NCBI GenBank assembly: GCA_009760855.2
Contig: WPIO01000006.1
Span: forward strand, 5,328,501 to 5,382,500
Direction of reading: 5' to 3'
DNA from: Cristatella mucedo
Lineage: Eukaryota > Bryozoa > Phylactolaemata > Cristatellidae
DNA: 54,000 bases
Positions within the stretch are counted from its first letter, which is position 1. The number at the start of each line of letters is the position of its first letter. Position numbers and translations under genes: made by a program. This document shows positions 1 through 11,170 of this stretch, piece after piece. The notes below the pieces were generated by a model that did not search any database, was not told where the DNA came from, and was given only the letters and a program-made list of their open reading frames with translations.

Positions 1-20
1 CGGGGAAGAATGGGTGGGTT

Positions 21-185
21 TCCAGCTTATTTTTAATACACTCAAGTGAGGAGATGTCGTGACCTTGGGGGAATTCCAAGCTTCAGGAACATACAAACTA
101 AAGGCATGGTCTTTCAAGGATTTGAGGTTGGTACGATGCACAGCTAAACGACTTGACTCGGAGGAGCAGATGGTACGTTATTCTC
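21..185 (-). mobile_element. LINE family 1 fragment, 3' part of the reverse-transcriptase ORF
   Basis: It aligns by eye with 5010-5150 of the best LINE copy, covering the C-terminal end of its ORF in the same minus orientation. It is degenerate, with stops and indels. The 3' tail of this copy would lie left of the window start. Confidence 0.7.
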
Positions 186-194
186 ATAATAGTG

Positions 195-300
195 TTACCT
201 GTGTATAGTACCCTCAGAGTACTGAGTCTCTTTTGAGGTACTTTACAGATGCTATAAAGATAACATGATCAAATGATTAGTGGTAACATTCACAGTGTGA
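195..300 (-). mobile_element. LINE family 1 3' tail
   Basis: It contains the diagnostic hairpin-like tail in reverse orientation (CCCTCAGAG, then a short AT-rich loop, then GAGGTACTTTACA), as at 4735-4785. The adjoining sequence keeps the following GTGGTAACATTCACAGTGT segment. It may belong to the same internally deleted copy as 350-720. Confidence 0.6.
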
Positions 301-349
301 TCAACCTAACAATTTTTGATGTGAAATATGCAGGGTAAACATGTAGCTA

Positions 350-720
350 TGGTTTGAACGTAATATCCCTGTCTAAGCAAGCATACGTTTTGCAATGTTA
401 CGTGGCTTACAGTAGGCAGACTTAAATATGATTGAATTATATATATTTAATTATTATATATTAAATTAATTATATATTAAATATGATTGAATTAAATTGA
501 TACAATCGTCTGGTCGATGATTATTTTGGAGCAGGACACCCCGAATGCATGCATATGCTACAGGTTATTTGCTCTCAGAACCAATTTTGACGGATAGGTT
601 TTCAATTTTGTGACTTCCACTAGATTTTCGAGTAACTAGTAAGTTGGTTTTAGCGTAATTCAATTTGAGTAAATTTGCTTCCATCCAAATGCGGATGTCA
701 GCAATACGTGCAGCAAGACA
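350..720 (-). mobile_element. LINE family 1 fragment, mid-ORF, with an AT-rich insertion
   Basis: Positions 360-430 and 500-720 match 5430-5730 of the full copy in order and orientation. Shared words include AACTAGTAAGTTGGTTTTA and TGCGGATGTCA. An AT-rich stretch interrupts it at 422-494. There is no open frame, so it is a dead copy. Confidence 0.65.
422..494. repeat. AT-rich insertion flanked by an 18-bp direct repeat
   Basis: The 18-mer TTAAATATGATTGAATTA occurs exactly at 422-439 and again at 477-494. Between the copies are only A and T in palindromic TATATATTTAATTA-type words. The segment is absent from the other LINE copies, so it is an insertion or local duplication within the fragment. 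Confidence 0.75.
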
Positions 721-1845
721 GAGATCCGATGGGACTCAAGAAACAACATCGTGGGCGTCATGCACACCGCACGTGAGCCTTTACCCAGCATGCGTTGCAT
801 GCGTTGGTGCATTCAGATCATGCGAGGCAAAAAATTAATATACTTTGGCAGCATGCAATTTCACGTGCTCGTGTGAGTGGTTGGCCTTAGTCGGCGGTGC
901 CTGAATGTACAGAAGTCATCGGGTCATATTTTGTCTGCTACTCCTGAACTTACATCGCACGCTTCTCTTCACGTTAAGCATCAACTACTTGCATTTGTCG
1001 TCTTCTTGATGGACGGGTGATTCTTCGCGGAGCCATTACAGGGAGCGATACGCTCGTCACTGGTGCATGCGACTTTAGGAATTCCTTTCGTCGTATAATT
1101 TGCCCCAAGGCAAAGTTTGCCTCTGTTAGGGCACGGAACTGCCATCGGTTTTGATTTGTTTTGATTCCTTGTCCTCCACTGATCTCCTTTGGGTTCTGCA
1201 CATTAAAATTCTTTTACCTTGGCGAGCATGCATTAATGTTCATGCCCACTCATCTACTGCATGAACTAAACTATATTACTTGCTAATTTTTTGCAGTACG
1301 TATTCGTAAAAGACTGTCGCACTATTTTTAGGAACATCAGCCGGCATGGTCTGTCTGGCAAATGACCCACAGGAATGAGCGGTCTTGAGCCTCAGCCTTT
1401 AATTTTAAAGCCGCCTCTGTAGAGATGCTTTTGTGGATTTAAGGAGCCACCTCACAGGCGCTATCAGAAAATGAGCAACCACTTTCTGCAATTACTAGTA
1501 TCATATTGAAGCCAATAGAGATTGATGTAGTGTTGGTGATTTATGCACCTTTGTTTTGCTTTGTGACAAGACCATCCGTACATCTTGGCTTCGTAAATTC
1601 ATGATGAGCAGAACATATTCAATTTTTTGTAAGACTATTTTATTGTGTAATCAGGTATGGTTCTATATTCACTACAAAGTGATGTGTATGTATTATTGAA
1701 ACATCATTTAAGTAATCAAAGTAATTTATTAAACCTTGAAGTATTCGGTTGATTTTTATCAGAAAGCCATTTAGTTCCATTTTCCAGCTGTTTCATTGTC
1801 AAAGATTTTTCGCAAAATGCCTACTCCCCTTGTAGCACTGCAGGT
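721..1845. other. Intergenic stretch, nothing recognised
   Basis: Several short frames are open on both strands, but none is over about 75 codons and none resembles a family I know. No repeat of the families found elsewhere is visible. Confidence 0.5.
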
Positions 1846-2668
1846 CGCCATAGTGCGTTCGGATTGCTGGTCTACCGGCCTGTTCACTCAGGCGCTTACA
1901 GTTGACACAAAACTCTGCTGCTAGGTATGTCTGTCGTGGACTTGGTTAAAGAGCTCACCCCGACTGAGGTCAGCGTAATGTATTTAATGACCGAGGTCGT
2001 GGGCTAGAACCCGAACCGTGTGTGAAGCGCCTGAATAGAGATTAAGCTCTCTTTGTTTGCTATGCAAATGAATTAATATAACGCCGTAGTTGCCACATCT
2101 CAACACAACTTGCCGACCTGCACTGGCTCCCAATCAAGCACTCGACTTCTAGGTTCTGGCACTCACTTTTAGGTTTCTTCATTCACTCGCTCCAGCCTAC
2201 CTATCAGAACTACTCCCCCAGCAAGCTAGGTATCGTACAACCTACTTCTATGAATCGAATTGCTCACCTACACCTCGTACTGGCCTTAAATTCTTAAGCG
2301 ACCGTGACTTTAGTGCCTATGCTCCCAAATCCTGGAACTCACTCCGACTGACATCTACATCACCTGACTTGAGGACATTTAAAAAGAAGCTTAAAACGCA
2401 CATATTTATCTCAGCATTTATTGGGTCCCTGTGATTCGTCCTTTGTGTGCTGATGCGTGCTGACACTGGATGCTGCAACGAAGCATACTTGCATGCTGAC
2501 CCTGTGCATGTCACCTCTAATCATGATATGCTTGTTGAAATTGTGCTTGAAATTGTGCATTGGTATCACTAATCGCATGATCATGCTTCCTTTACAACAT
2601 ATTTAAAGTGCCTAGAAAGAGATTAAGCTCTCTGAGGGCGTTATACAAACGTATTATTATTCTGCATG
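1846..2668 (+). mobile_element. LINE family 1 3' fragment, interrupted by a SINE
   Basis: Plus-oriented copy covering the C-terminal ORF part and the complete 3' UTR, ending in GGGCGTTATACAAACGTATT and an ATT-type tail. At 1936-2080 a SINE of family B splits it: LINE sequence matching the 5250-5340 region stops at about 1935 and resumes with GTAGTTGCCACATC after 2080. The frame is broken. Confidence 0.8.
1936..2080 (+). mobile_element. SINE family B copy (tRNA-like head, LINE-1-family tail)
   Basis: It has a tRNA-like head with a box A-like GGTTAAAGAGCTC and a box B-like GTGGGCTAGAACCCG. The 3' part AAGCGCCTGAATAGAGATTA continues to GCTCTCT and closely resembles the 3' tail of LINE family 1. 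It is inserted in a LINE copy in the same orientation. The exact 5' border is uncertain by several bases. Confidence 0.75.
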
Positions 2669-3709
2669 TTATTATTACGGGTAGCAAGGCGTACAATGCG
2701 AGTTACCATTTTGATTCACCAGGTATTTGGATAAGTTAGTGCTCCAAGTCAATATGTGTCATTAAGTCACGTACACTTGTCGGTCCTTGTAATATTTGAC
2801 TCTTTGCTGCATATGTCCTACTTTTATATCGGCCGCTCTGCAATCGAGTGGGGCATTGAAAGCCATCAGAATGTATAATGTCTCACTAGTCGCTACGCTT
2901 TTCAAGCCTACCGGAGTGTACAGAAGAAGTTGATGCCGGTATTAGGAAAAAGGAATGGTGTACAGAGTGTACCTCAGCAGAAGTTTGTGCAGAACATATT
3001 GTGGTCGTAGAATCCTTGCGTAGAGGCATGCTACCATTAATGCTACCGTTAATCTCATCTTTAAGGGCCAAGGCCCACATTTTCTGTCTACTTAGATAAT
3101 TCCGTCTAGCTGTGAGAAGTATATCTGAGCAAGCCCGTGGCCTGGTAACGTTGGCATGTGGCGACGTCGGCACGATTCTGACCGTTTCTGGCATACCTCA
3201 TCGCTGCAAGCTTGGAGTGCCGCAATGTGTCAGCGTGTGCTCGCTGTGTGCTGCTTCTTTTTGTTCAGCCAGTTGAGTGGTGTCGGGCATGCTGCCGTGG
3301 AAAGTGAAAGCTGGAGTCGCTGGATCGGTAGTAGCCGTTTACTGCCGATTCGGTGACCTCTTTAACATTACTAGTATCTCACTGACGACGCTCGAAGATT
3401 GCTGGTACCGCCGCAGCAAATGCCGCCAGCGAAGCGTGCTTAGAATTGTAAGAAAAGTCGAAGGGCAGACTCGGAAGCGAGAATTGACGCGATGAGATGG
3501 TGGCCTGAGAGGTCTGCGAGGCGCCTGGCGCCGTTAAGGCTCGACCGCTGCCTCAGCCACGGTCGGCGTGCTCCTATCCTTTCGCAGCTCGGTCCGTGAG
3601 TCCGAAAGGCCAAAGAAGACAAAGCGAGTGCTGCTCTGGAGAGGCACTTCAATAGGGCACACGAAACCCTAAGCGGTTTTCGGTTCGCATTAGTAAAGGT
3701 CGGCTGATT
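2669..3709. other. No gene or repeat recognised
   Basis: Short open frames only (up to about 100 codons on the minus strand near 2886-3194), with no domain I recognise. Composition is ordinary. Confidence 0.45.
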
Positions 3710-4255
3710 TGAAAGCCTCATTTACAGTTGGTGCAAAACTCTGCAGCCAGGCTCTTGACAGTCGTGATCGCAGCAAATACCTTCTTACAGCACTTCCCAC
3801 CGACCTGCACTTTCTCCCAATTGAGTAGTGTATCGACTTCAAGGTGTTGCTACTCACTTTGAGGTCCCTTAATTCTCTTCTCCTGTCTACTTGCCCAGGC
3901 AACATCTCAATCAAACTAGGCATAGCACCGCCAGCTCTTCTGACTCAAGTCGTTTGACTGTGCCTCTAATGACCCTTAAGCAGCCCAGTATTCAATTTGT
4001 GTGCTCCCAAAGCGTGGAACTTATTCCTCACTGACATCACGGCATTCCTTAACTTGACATTATCGAAAAGAAGCTGCAAACTCACTGGCTCCTACCAGCA
4101 TTTGCTAGGTCTTGTGAATTATCACGTGTGTCCTGACTTTGTGCATGTTATCGCTAAAAAATTGACACGCTTTCTTTGCTGTCAATGTAAAGTGCCTGAA
4201 AAGAACTTTAGTTCTCATTGGGTGCGATATCGATCTCTTTTATTACTTATTTTAA
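3710..4255 (+). mobile_element. LINE family 1 3' fragment
   Basis: It begins with the conserved CAGTTGGTGCAAAACTCTGC segment and runs through the C-terminal ORF region to the tail AAAGTGCCTGAAAAGAACTT, followed by a TTATT-rich end. Several indels break the frame. Confidence 0.75.
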
Positions 4256-4691
4256 TACGGTGGCTGACGAGCCTTATTCGCAGTCATCCCGGCTTGCAGT
4301 GGGCTCAGCATGCTGTAGCACCCGAACCTAAGTCCTGGATCGTATGGCGTTAGAGCACCTTGGCCCTAGGCTACGACGCAGAGTAAGCAGGAAGCCGCTG
4401 CTGCAATACGATGACGAGCGCCGGCGCTGAGCTCTCGTGCACTCAGCGCACCTGAGGCCCGTGAGATCACCCGTTGGACTGCGGGCGAGCTACTGCCGTG
4501 TGTAGGTCCGACCGCTCAGCACGATGGACTCGCCGGCTCTCGCCCGAGAGGAGTAAAAGCTGACGGCCAGTCCTTATCTCGCCAGGTCACTGGCTTCAGC
4601 CAGTGCCTCCTCCAGCGCTCGTCGATTCGTGCGCCTGCCTCTCTCTTTTCAGTCGATCCAATTTTTCGCCACGCGGTCGACTACAACGAAG
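4256..4691. other. GC-rich unique sequence, no gene recognised
   Basis: Moderately CpG-rich sequence between two LINE copies. No frame with recognisable content. Confidence 0.4.
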
Positions 4692-6540
4692 GAATAATAA
4701 TAATAATAATGATAGTAATAATAATGCACTTGATAAAGCGCCCTCAGATAACTCAATCTCTCTCTAGGCGCTTTACATTTGCTGCAAAGGGAAATGCAAT
4801 TGAATGGTGAGTAAAATCATGCTTGATAAACAAACAAATGAATAACATGGTTAACGGTGACATGCACAGCGTCAGCAGGCAAATGTGGTTAGTGGCAGCA
4901 TGCACAGTGTCAGCACGCATAAGCACATCAAGGACGAATCACAGGGACTAACTAAATGCTGTCCTAAATAGGTGTGCTTTTAAGTTATTTTTAAATGTGG
5001 TCAGGTCAGAAGATGTTCTTACGCAGGTCGGGAGGGAGTTTCAGGCTTTGCGAGCATACGAACTAAATGCACAATCTCCAAAGGATTTGAGGCTTGTACG
5101 AGGTATTGGTAGACTGTTGGATTCTGAAAAGTGGGTGGTACGATGATTGGCCTGATGGGGGAGTATATCTGAGAGATAGGCAGGAGCCATAGAATGAAGG
5201 GACCTAAAAATGAGCGACAAAACCTTGAAGTCAATCCGTTGCTTGACTGGTAGCCAGTGCAGGTCGGCGAGAAGTGGAGTAGTGTGGCAACTACGATGCT
5301 CACTGCAGACAAGCCTAGCTGCAGAGTTTTGCACCAGCTGCAATCGCCTGATCGCACATGCTGGTAGGCCAGTAAGCAGTGAGTTCCAGAAGTCGAGACG
5401 GGATGTCACGAATGCATGGACCAACTTAGATGTGGTATCCTTATCTAAACAAGCCCGAATTTTAGCAATGTTATGAAGCTTAAAAGAGGCAGATTTGACT
5501 GTGGAGCTGATATGGTCGTCTAACGAGTGGTCGCTTTGGAATATGACACCTAGATTTTGAGCTGATTTAACTGGAGATATGCTGGCAGAGCCAATTTCGA
5601 GCGTCAGCCTTTCCAATTTCCGAATGACACTGGGTTTGCCCATAACTAGTAAGTTAGTTTTATCATCGTTTATTTTTAGAAAATTTGCTGTCATCAATGT
5701 GCGGATGTCATTAATGCATGCAGCAAGTGAGTTGAGAGACTTTGAGATGCTCGAAGGCTGGGAGGGATCAAAGCAAAGGTACAACTGAGTATCATCCGCA
5801 TAGAGGTGAAAGCTTAGATTTTGCTTGGCAATCACATCAGCAAGAGGGAGAGTATAAACCGAGAAAAGAACTGGACCTAGCACGGAGCCCTGAGGTACTC
5901 CATATTTCAGAGGTACTTCAGATGATCTTTGTCCATTCACGTCAACACTCTGGAGTCTCCCACTGAGATAGGACCTGAACCACTGCAGAGCAGTGCCAGT
6001 GATGCCCAGGTGAGATGAGAGGTGCTCTAGAAGAAGTTTGTGATCGATGGTATCAAAAGCTGCCGAAAAATCGAGCAAAACAAGCAGAGACAATCTACCC
6101 ATGTCAGCATTCCTACGTAGTTCGTTGTATACCCTAAGCAATGCTGACTCTGTTGAGTGATTAGCTCTGAAGCCAGACTGGAACTTACTAACAAGGTTGG
6201 AAGTTTCAATATATGAGTTCAGCTGGTCCGCCACGGCCCGTTCCAGTGTCTTTGATAGGAATGGTAGAAGGGAGACTGGGCGGTAGTTGCTCAAGTTCTC
6301 TTGGTCTAGTGTCGATTTCTTGAGAAGTGGCCTGAGTACAGCTTTTTTGAAAGGTGGAGGGACATGATCTGAGGCTAATGACATGTTAATGATGTTAGTT
6401 ATGCATGGCGGCAGCAGATCAATGTAACGTAGGAGTAGGACAGTGGGAATGGGGTCCAGAGGACTTGTCTTCTTTGATTGAGATACGAACTTGAGGACTA
6501 GAACACGGACAGGGAACACGACAAAGCAGCTGTTTATCAA
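4692..6540 (-). mobile_element. Best-preserved LINE family 1 copy (CR1/L2-like non-LTR retrotransposon), 5' truncated
   Basis: On the minus strand it reads RT domain, C-terminal ORF part, 3' UTR, the conserved tail (GCGCTT, then AGAGAGATTGAG and TGAGGGCGCTTT) and a microsatellite of ATT type at 4692-4725. The apurinic-endonuclease domain expected upstream of the RT in this group is absent, so the copy is 5' truncated. The upstream limit is uncertain, because sequence left of the RT fingers could extend somewhat beyond 6540. The group assignment rests on the RT motifs and the C-terminal Trp-Asn-Ser-Leu-Pro block (its Trp codon now a stop) shared by CR1/L2/Rex1-type elements. Confidence 0.9.
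5041..6540 (-). pseudogene. Reverse-transcriptase ORF of LINE family 1, truncated at both ends
   Basis: The 499-codon open frame starts directly after a stop and has no ATG start, so its true beginning is lost. RT blocks in order: NYRPVSLLPFLSK at about residues 85-97, QSGFR at 121-125, DFSAAFDTIDH with the first catalytic Asp at 157-167, YGVPQGSVLGP at 213-223, and the catalytic YADD at 247-250. These would copy the element RNA at a nicked chromosomal target. The frame ends at TGA (5041-5043) where the family expects Trp. After that stop the same frame reads on through NSLPTCVRTSS and FKNNLKAHLFRTAFS to a stop at 4948-4950. A single TGG to TGA change therefore removed about 30 C-terminal residues. 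Catalytic residues are intact, but missing endonuclease and 5' region make autonomous activity unlikely. Confidence 0.88.
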
Positions 6541-6981
6541 CTAAGTTCTGGCAACGAGTAGCGAAGAAAAGGCCCGAAGCAAAAAACCGTCCTCGAACTA
6601 AAAAGTTAGAGAACCCGTTAGAGAGAAAACGGGCAGGTTTTGAAACGTTCGGCTGTCAGCGACAGCATTGATGAACGGTACCACGATGAGTAGCTCTTTT
6701 GGAGTTGCTCGGTCTGCCGATTGGCCAGTCGATGAGTCAGAGCGGGAAGACTTCAAGAGCCGGCTGCGGCTGGATCTAGTCGTCGGCGGCAGCACCGCGG
6801 CTATCGACGTCGGACTCGCTATCTCATTTGACAACAGCAACGATGCTCTCGAGGAGGATGCAGACCACAAGATCGCTAGGTACTCATACGTCAATAGTGG
6901 CTTTCTAGCGAAGCCGGTGAAGATAGGCAGTAGTGCTGCCTTTCGTAGGGGGCTCACTCGGGTCCAGGCAAAAAATTCGAG
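6541..6981. other. Sequence between LINE copy and SINE, origin unclear
   Basis: Both strands are open for about 110 codons (6668-6991 plus, 6598-6957 minus). I recognise neither product. It could be upstream LINE sequence, since it abuts the RT part, or unique DNA. Confidence 0.35.
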
Positions 6982-7145
6982 GCTGATTTAATAGCCTCAT
7001 ATATGTAGCGGCCGAAGAGCCTTCGCGGCTATCGGCACCACTTGCATTGGTAAGAAAAAGGATCGCCCACTACAGGACTCGAACCCACGACCTGGGTAGT
7101 TAACAGCGAGCACCGTACCCCCTTCCGGGCTAAGACCCAGCGGCC
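6982..7145 (-). mobile_element. SINE family A copy, head type 2
   Basis: On the minus strand it has the tRNA-like head GGGTCTTAGCCCGGAAGG, box B GTGGGTTCGAGTCC, then the family body (GGCGATCC, ATGCAAGTGGTG, GATAGCCGCGAAGGCTCTTC) and a 3' end close to GAGGCTATTAAATCAGC. The body matches 49110-49200. Confidence 0.85.
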
Positions 7146-7385
7146 ACCAACGAACGAAAGCTTCCCGGATGCTCTTTGCCTGCGGTGGAGCCAGCGAAAG
7201 CTCTTTCAGAAGATTTGCTTCAGCGACGCCACTGAAGGTAGCACGGCTGCATGTAAGAAATTCTCCTCGGGCGAAGATGACATTGCCGTCGTTGAGCAAA
7301 CCGCTGCCGAGCCCAGGGAGGAATGAGGAGGACGACGGCGACCCAGCACCAGCTACTTTGTAAGCACTCTATGTATCAATATTAA

Positions 7386-8787
7386 TAATAACAATAATAC
7401 ATTTGATGAAGCGCCCTCAGATAACTCGATCTCTTTTTAGGCGCTTTAAAATTGCTGCAAAGGAAGCACGATCGAACAGATTGTTGTAGCCTGCTCAATA
7501 AACAACTAGAATAGGTAAAGGGTTGAGGGGTTAAGGTTTGGGGTGACAAGCACAGGGTTAGCATGCAAGTATGGTTAGTGGCAGCATGCGAAATTGTCAG
7601 CACGCATAAGCACACAAAGGACGAATCATAGGGAACCACTAAATGCTGTCACAAATATATGCGTTTTTAGTTTTTTTAAATGTGGACAAGTCAGGACATG
7701 TCGTGACGCGTGTATGGTGTGAGTTCCAGGCTTTGAGAGCATGTGAACTAAAGGCACGGTCTCCCAAGGATTTGAGGTTTCTACGAGGTATCGTTGAACT
7801 ATTAAGATTCCAAAAAGCAGGTGGAATGATGCTTAGCCTGGCGGGGCAGCAGATCAGATAGGTAGGCTGGAGCCAAAGAATGAAGGGACCTAAAAGTGAG
7901 TGACAAAACCTTGAAGTCGATCCTTTGTTTGACTGGTAGCAAGTGCAGGTCAACGAGAAGTGATGTGATGTGGCAACTTCGACGCTCACGACAAGCAAGC
8001 CTAGCTGCAAAGTTTTGCACCAGCTGTAATACACCCGAGTGCACAGGCCGGTAGACCAGTAAGCAGTGAGTTGCATAAGTCAAGATGGGGTGTCACAGAT
8101 GCATGAACCAATTTAGATGTGGTATCCCAGTCTGAAGAAGCCCAAATTTCAGCAATGTTATTTAGCTATGTGGGCAGACTTGACTGTGTAGCTGATGCGT
8201 AGTCGTCTAATGAAAGGTCACTTTGGAACATGACACCTAGATTTCGTACAGATTTAACAGTAGATATGCTGGCTGAGCTGATTTTGAGTGTTAGCCTTTC
8301 CATTTTCCGAATCACACTTGGCTTGCCTATAGCTAGTAAGTTGGTTTTATCGTCATTCAATTTAAGAAAACTTGCTGCCATCCATGTGCGTATGTCATCA
8401 ATACATGTAGCAAGGGAGTGAAGAGAATTCAAAGTCCTGGAGGGCTGGAAGGGATCAAAGCAAAGGTACATCTAAGTCTCATCCCCATGAAAGTGAAAGC
8501 CGAGATCGTACTTGGCAATCGTATTGGTATAAGGGAGAGTATAAACCATGTTATGAACTGGACCAAGCACTGAGCTCTGAGGTACCCCATATTTCAGGGG
8601 CTTCTCTGATGATCTTTGTCCGTTCACGTAAATCTTCTGGAGTCTCCCACTGAAATAGGACCTGAACCTTTGCATAGCAGTACCAGCGATGCCCAGGCGA
8701 AATGAGAGGCGCTCTAAAAGAACGTGGTGATCGGTAGTACCAAAAGCTGCTGAAAGTTCTAGCAAAACAAGCAGAGATACTCTACCT
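7386..8787 (-). mobile_element. LINE family 1 copy, degraded, RT to 3' tail
   Basis: It matches the copy at 4692-6540 along about 1.4 kb in the same orientation, from the RT catalytic core to the tail and ATT-type microsatellite. The frame is broken into pieces at 8472-8765, 8166-8471 and 7639-8076. The Asp-containing DFSAAFDTIDH block reads ELSAAFGTTDH, and YADD reads HGDE, so the RT is catalytically dead. Confidence 0.88.
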
Positions 8788-9018
8788 TTATTTTGAAAAT
8801 AAATATCTGAGCTTGAGCTGGTGCAAACCTTTAAACGAGTTCGGCGGAAGCCACCTGCCGTATCTGGAGCAATATACCGGCAATTCTTTGCGATTTTTCT
8901 AAAATGGCCTTAACTGCTAGCGCTACTCGCGAGCGTAAGGTCTTAGCCTCGTGGCGCTTCTCTACCGAGCTCGCGACACAGCTGCCATGGCAGCAGCAGC
9001 GAGCAGTTGCGTACGCCT
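8788..9018. other. Unique sequence, nothing recognised
   Basis: Short stretch between a truncated LINE 5' end and a SINE. No frame of note. Confidence 0.4.
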
Positions 9019-9204
9019 GGTGAGCCGTGATGGCACACTAGGTAAGGCGGTTGCTTTCACGACCTCGATCTTGAGGTCGTGGGTTCGATTTGTGCAGGGG
9101 GCACTTCTTTACCGCCACTGCAAGCGGTGGTGACAGCCGTAAAGGCTCTTCTGTCGCTATAAAAAAGAGGCCGTTTAATCAGCTAGGACTTATTTATTTA
9201 TTTT
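9019..9204 (+). mobile_element. SINE family A copy, head type 1, with probable 8-bp target duplication
   Basis: Head GGTGAGCCGTGATGGC with box A-like TAGGTAAGG and box B-like GTGGGTTCGATTT, then body TGCAAGCGGTGGTGACAGCC and GTAAAGGCTCTTCTGTCGCT, 3' end GAGGCCGTTTAATCAGC and a TATTTATTTATTTT tail. TACGCCTG occurs at 9012-9019 and again at 9204-9211, consistent with a short target-site duplication. Confidence 0.88.
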
Positions 9205-10640
9205 ACGCCTGCACGCGGGACACCAGCGCAGCGAGCGGCTGCGTACGCCCGCACGTAGACCTAAACTGAGAGCGGTTTCGTACGCCTGAGTCCTGACCAG
9301 CACAGCGAGTGCTGGACGACGGGACGTACCGCCCGTCGCGGTGCTCTGAGCCGAAGGGCTCGACGGGATTTCCTAGCGGACCGCCACGGCGGCCGCTCCC
9401 ACACCACTCGCCACGGCTGCCGCTGCCGCCATTCGCACCTTTTTCGCATCGGTCGCCCGCCTCGCTACTCTCACCTGCTCTCAGTTCCGGCGGTGCTGAC
9501 CCGTGCTGCCGCGAGCGTGCTGAGTGTGGCTATCAAGGCGCCATGCCGCGATCGGAGAGCGGCAGCGCCACCGTACGACACGCTCGCCACCGCACCCTCC
9601 GCGACGAGGCGCGAAGCGCAGAGCGAGAGTTCGACCGGGCGCGCTCGTCGGCGTGCCGAGCGGCGTCACCGGAGAGCGGAGCGAATCCGCCCCCCTTCCA
9701 CTAGCGGCGACGCCCGCGGCGCTTTTCGCTGACGTCCGGTTGACCCGGCGTCCTGGCCGCTGCCGCATTGTTCGGCGAGCATCGGCTCGGCGGCCGCTGG
9801 GCTTTGAACGCCGCGGCCCTTACGGCGGGGCTTTGAATGTGGTCGCCGCCGCCCTTGGAAGAGACGCCAAGGCATCACTCGGGCGGCCTCTCGCTGGCGG
9901 CTCTCGAGCGAGGCGCCCAGTTCACCGGACGACTGAGTCGAAATCAGAAGCTCGGAATGCTGGCCGCGACAGAACCTAATGTGGCGCTTCCGAGTGACCG
10001 CACTGGCGAGCAAGATTTGGCGATAACCCACAGGCGATCGCAGGGGCCGGGCGCTTTGGCGGCCGACGTGCGAGTGTTTCGCGATCGCGCATCGTCGCAG
10101 CGAGGCGCCGGCGATCGTAGGTCGAGACCCCTGCGGTGTCTGTGCTGGCACATCACTTGGCAGCCGCCGACCGGCAATCGGCGTCTTCGTGGGCGCAGGC
10201 AAAGAGAGGCGCGCCGCCGTTGCCGCCGCCGGACTCATGGGTACGTGCGCCAGCTCGCGACTCCGCGAGCTGGCTGCTAGCACCTAGAACCTGAGCCGGT
10301 CGCGCCGGCTCAGGCGGGCGAAGCGGCTGGCGCAGGGCGAGGGGTGGGGGGCAGCGCCGCTTGAGCGCTCGGGAGCGAGTCGCCGGGGGGGGGGTGGGCG
10401 GGCGGTCCCTGTGATGGCATGGCAATGCTCCCGCTCTGCCGCCCTCTTCGCCATTTTGCTTGACGAGGGTGGCGGAACGGAGAGACATTCGAGCCAGTGC
10501 ACAATTCATCGCCATTTGTCGCCGGCGCAAGGTCGGAGCCCCGAAATTTCCAGGCCGCCGCTCGGCGACTGCAGACAGCGAGCGTGTGCTAGCGTACGTA
10601 ACTGCCACGCTTGTTCGTATAGGCGGTTCAACTCGTAGGC
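9205..10640. other. CpG-rich block (possible CpG island / promoter or 5' exon)
   Basis: Strongly GC- and CpG-rich compared with its surroundings, with GCGAGCG and CGCCG words throughout and a G9 run near 10385. Frames up to about 200 codons are open on both strands at once, as expected when AT-rich stop codons are rare, and their translations are Arg/Ala/Pro-rich without a recognisable domain. The block could be the promoter or a non-coding first exon of a gene, possibly the NAV gene 12 kb downstream, but nothing proves this. Confidence 0.45.
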
Positions 10641-10952
10641 AGCTATTTAGCCCGATCTTGACATAAAAGGAGGGAATTCATTTACGAGTTTGTGCTCAGA
10701 GCAACTTAAAGTAATTGAAAGTCACGTACCGGCCACGAAAGAGCCAAATAGTGAGCCGTATAGCGATCGCTACTCTGAGTTATGTCAACTCGGACCCTCG
10801 GATGGAGGTGTCTGTCGGGGCCTCAGCTTTCCCTGACAGTGACCCGGATGTGGCGCGTAGTTGATGGCTGCTCTAATCCGGGTGCACCTTCGAGAATGCT
10901 TTCATGTCTCCCTCAGGGGGTTACCCGAAAGTAATATTTTAGCTACATTTGC
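10641..10952. other. Unique sequence, nothing recognised
   Basis: Edge of the CpG-rich block. No repeat or frame of note. Confidence 0.4.
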
Positions 10953-11170
10953 ACAGCAACCTCAGCGAACTTAATCTCTTTATAGGCACTCTGCATATGC
11001 TGCAAAGGAAGCGAAGAATCGTGCGGGCGAGTGGTAGCGTGCACAATAAGCATAGAATTGTTAGCGGCGACATGGGCAAGGTCAGCTCGCAAATATGGCT
11101 TATGGCGGCATGCACAGCGTCAGCGAGCATAAGCACAAAAAGGACGAATCACCAGACCAACTAAATGCAG
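10953..11170 (-). mobile_element. LINE family 1 3' UTR and tail fragment
   Basis: Reverse-oriented tail (CAACCTCAG, CTTAATCTCTTTATAGGCAC) followed by the AGCATAAGCACAAAAAGGAC and GACGAATCACCAGACCAACT segment that marks the end of the LINE ORF in other copies. Confidence 0.8.

Noticed and set aside
6598-6991. Gene on either strand (119 or 107 codons)
   Set aside because: No recognisable motif, both strands open, and adjacent to a truncated LINE.
9261-10608. Many overlapping open frames up to 205 codons on both strands
   Set aside because: They follow from very high GC content. Products are Arg/Ala/Pro-rich, overlap each other and show no domain.
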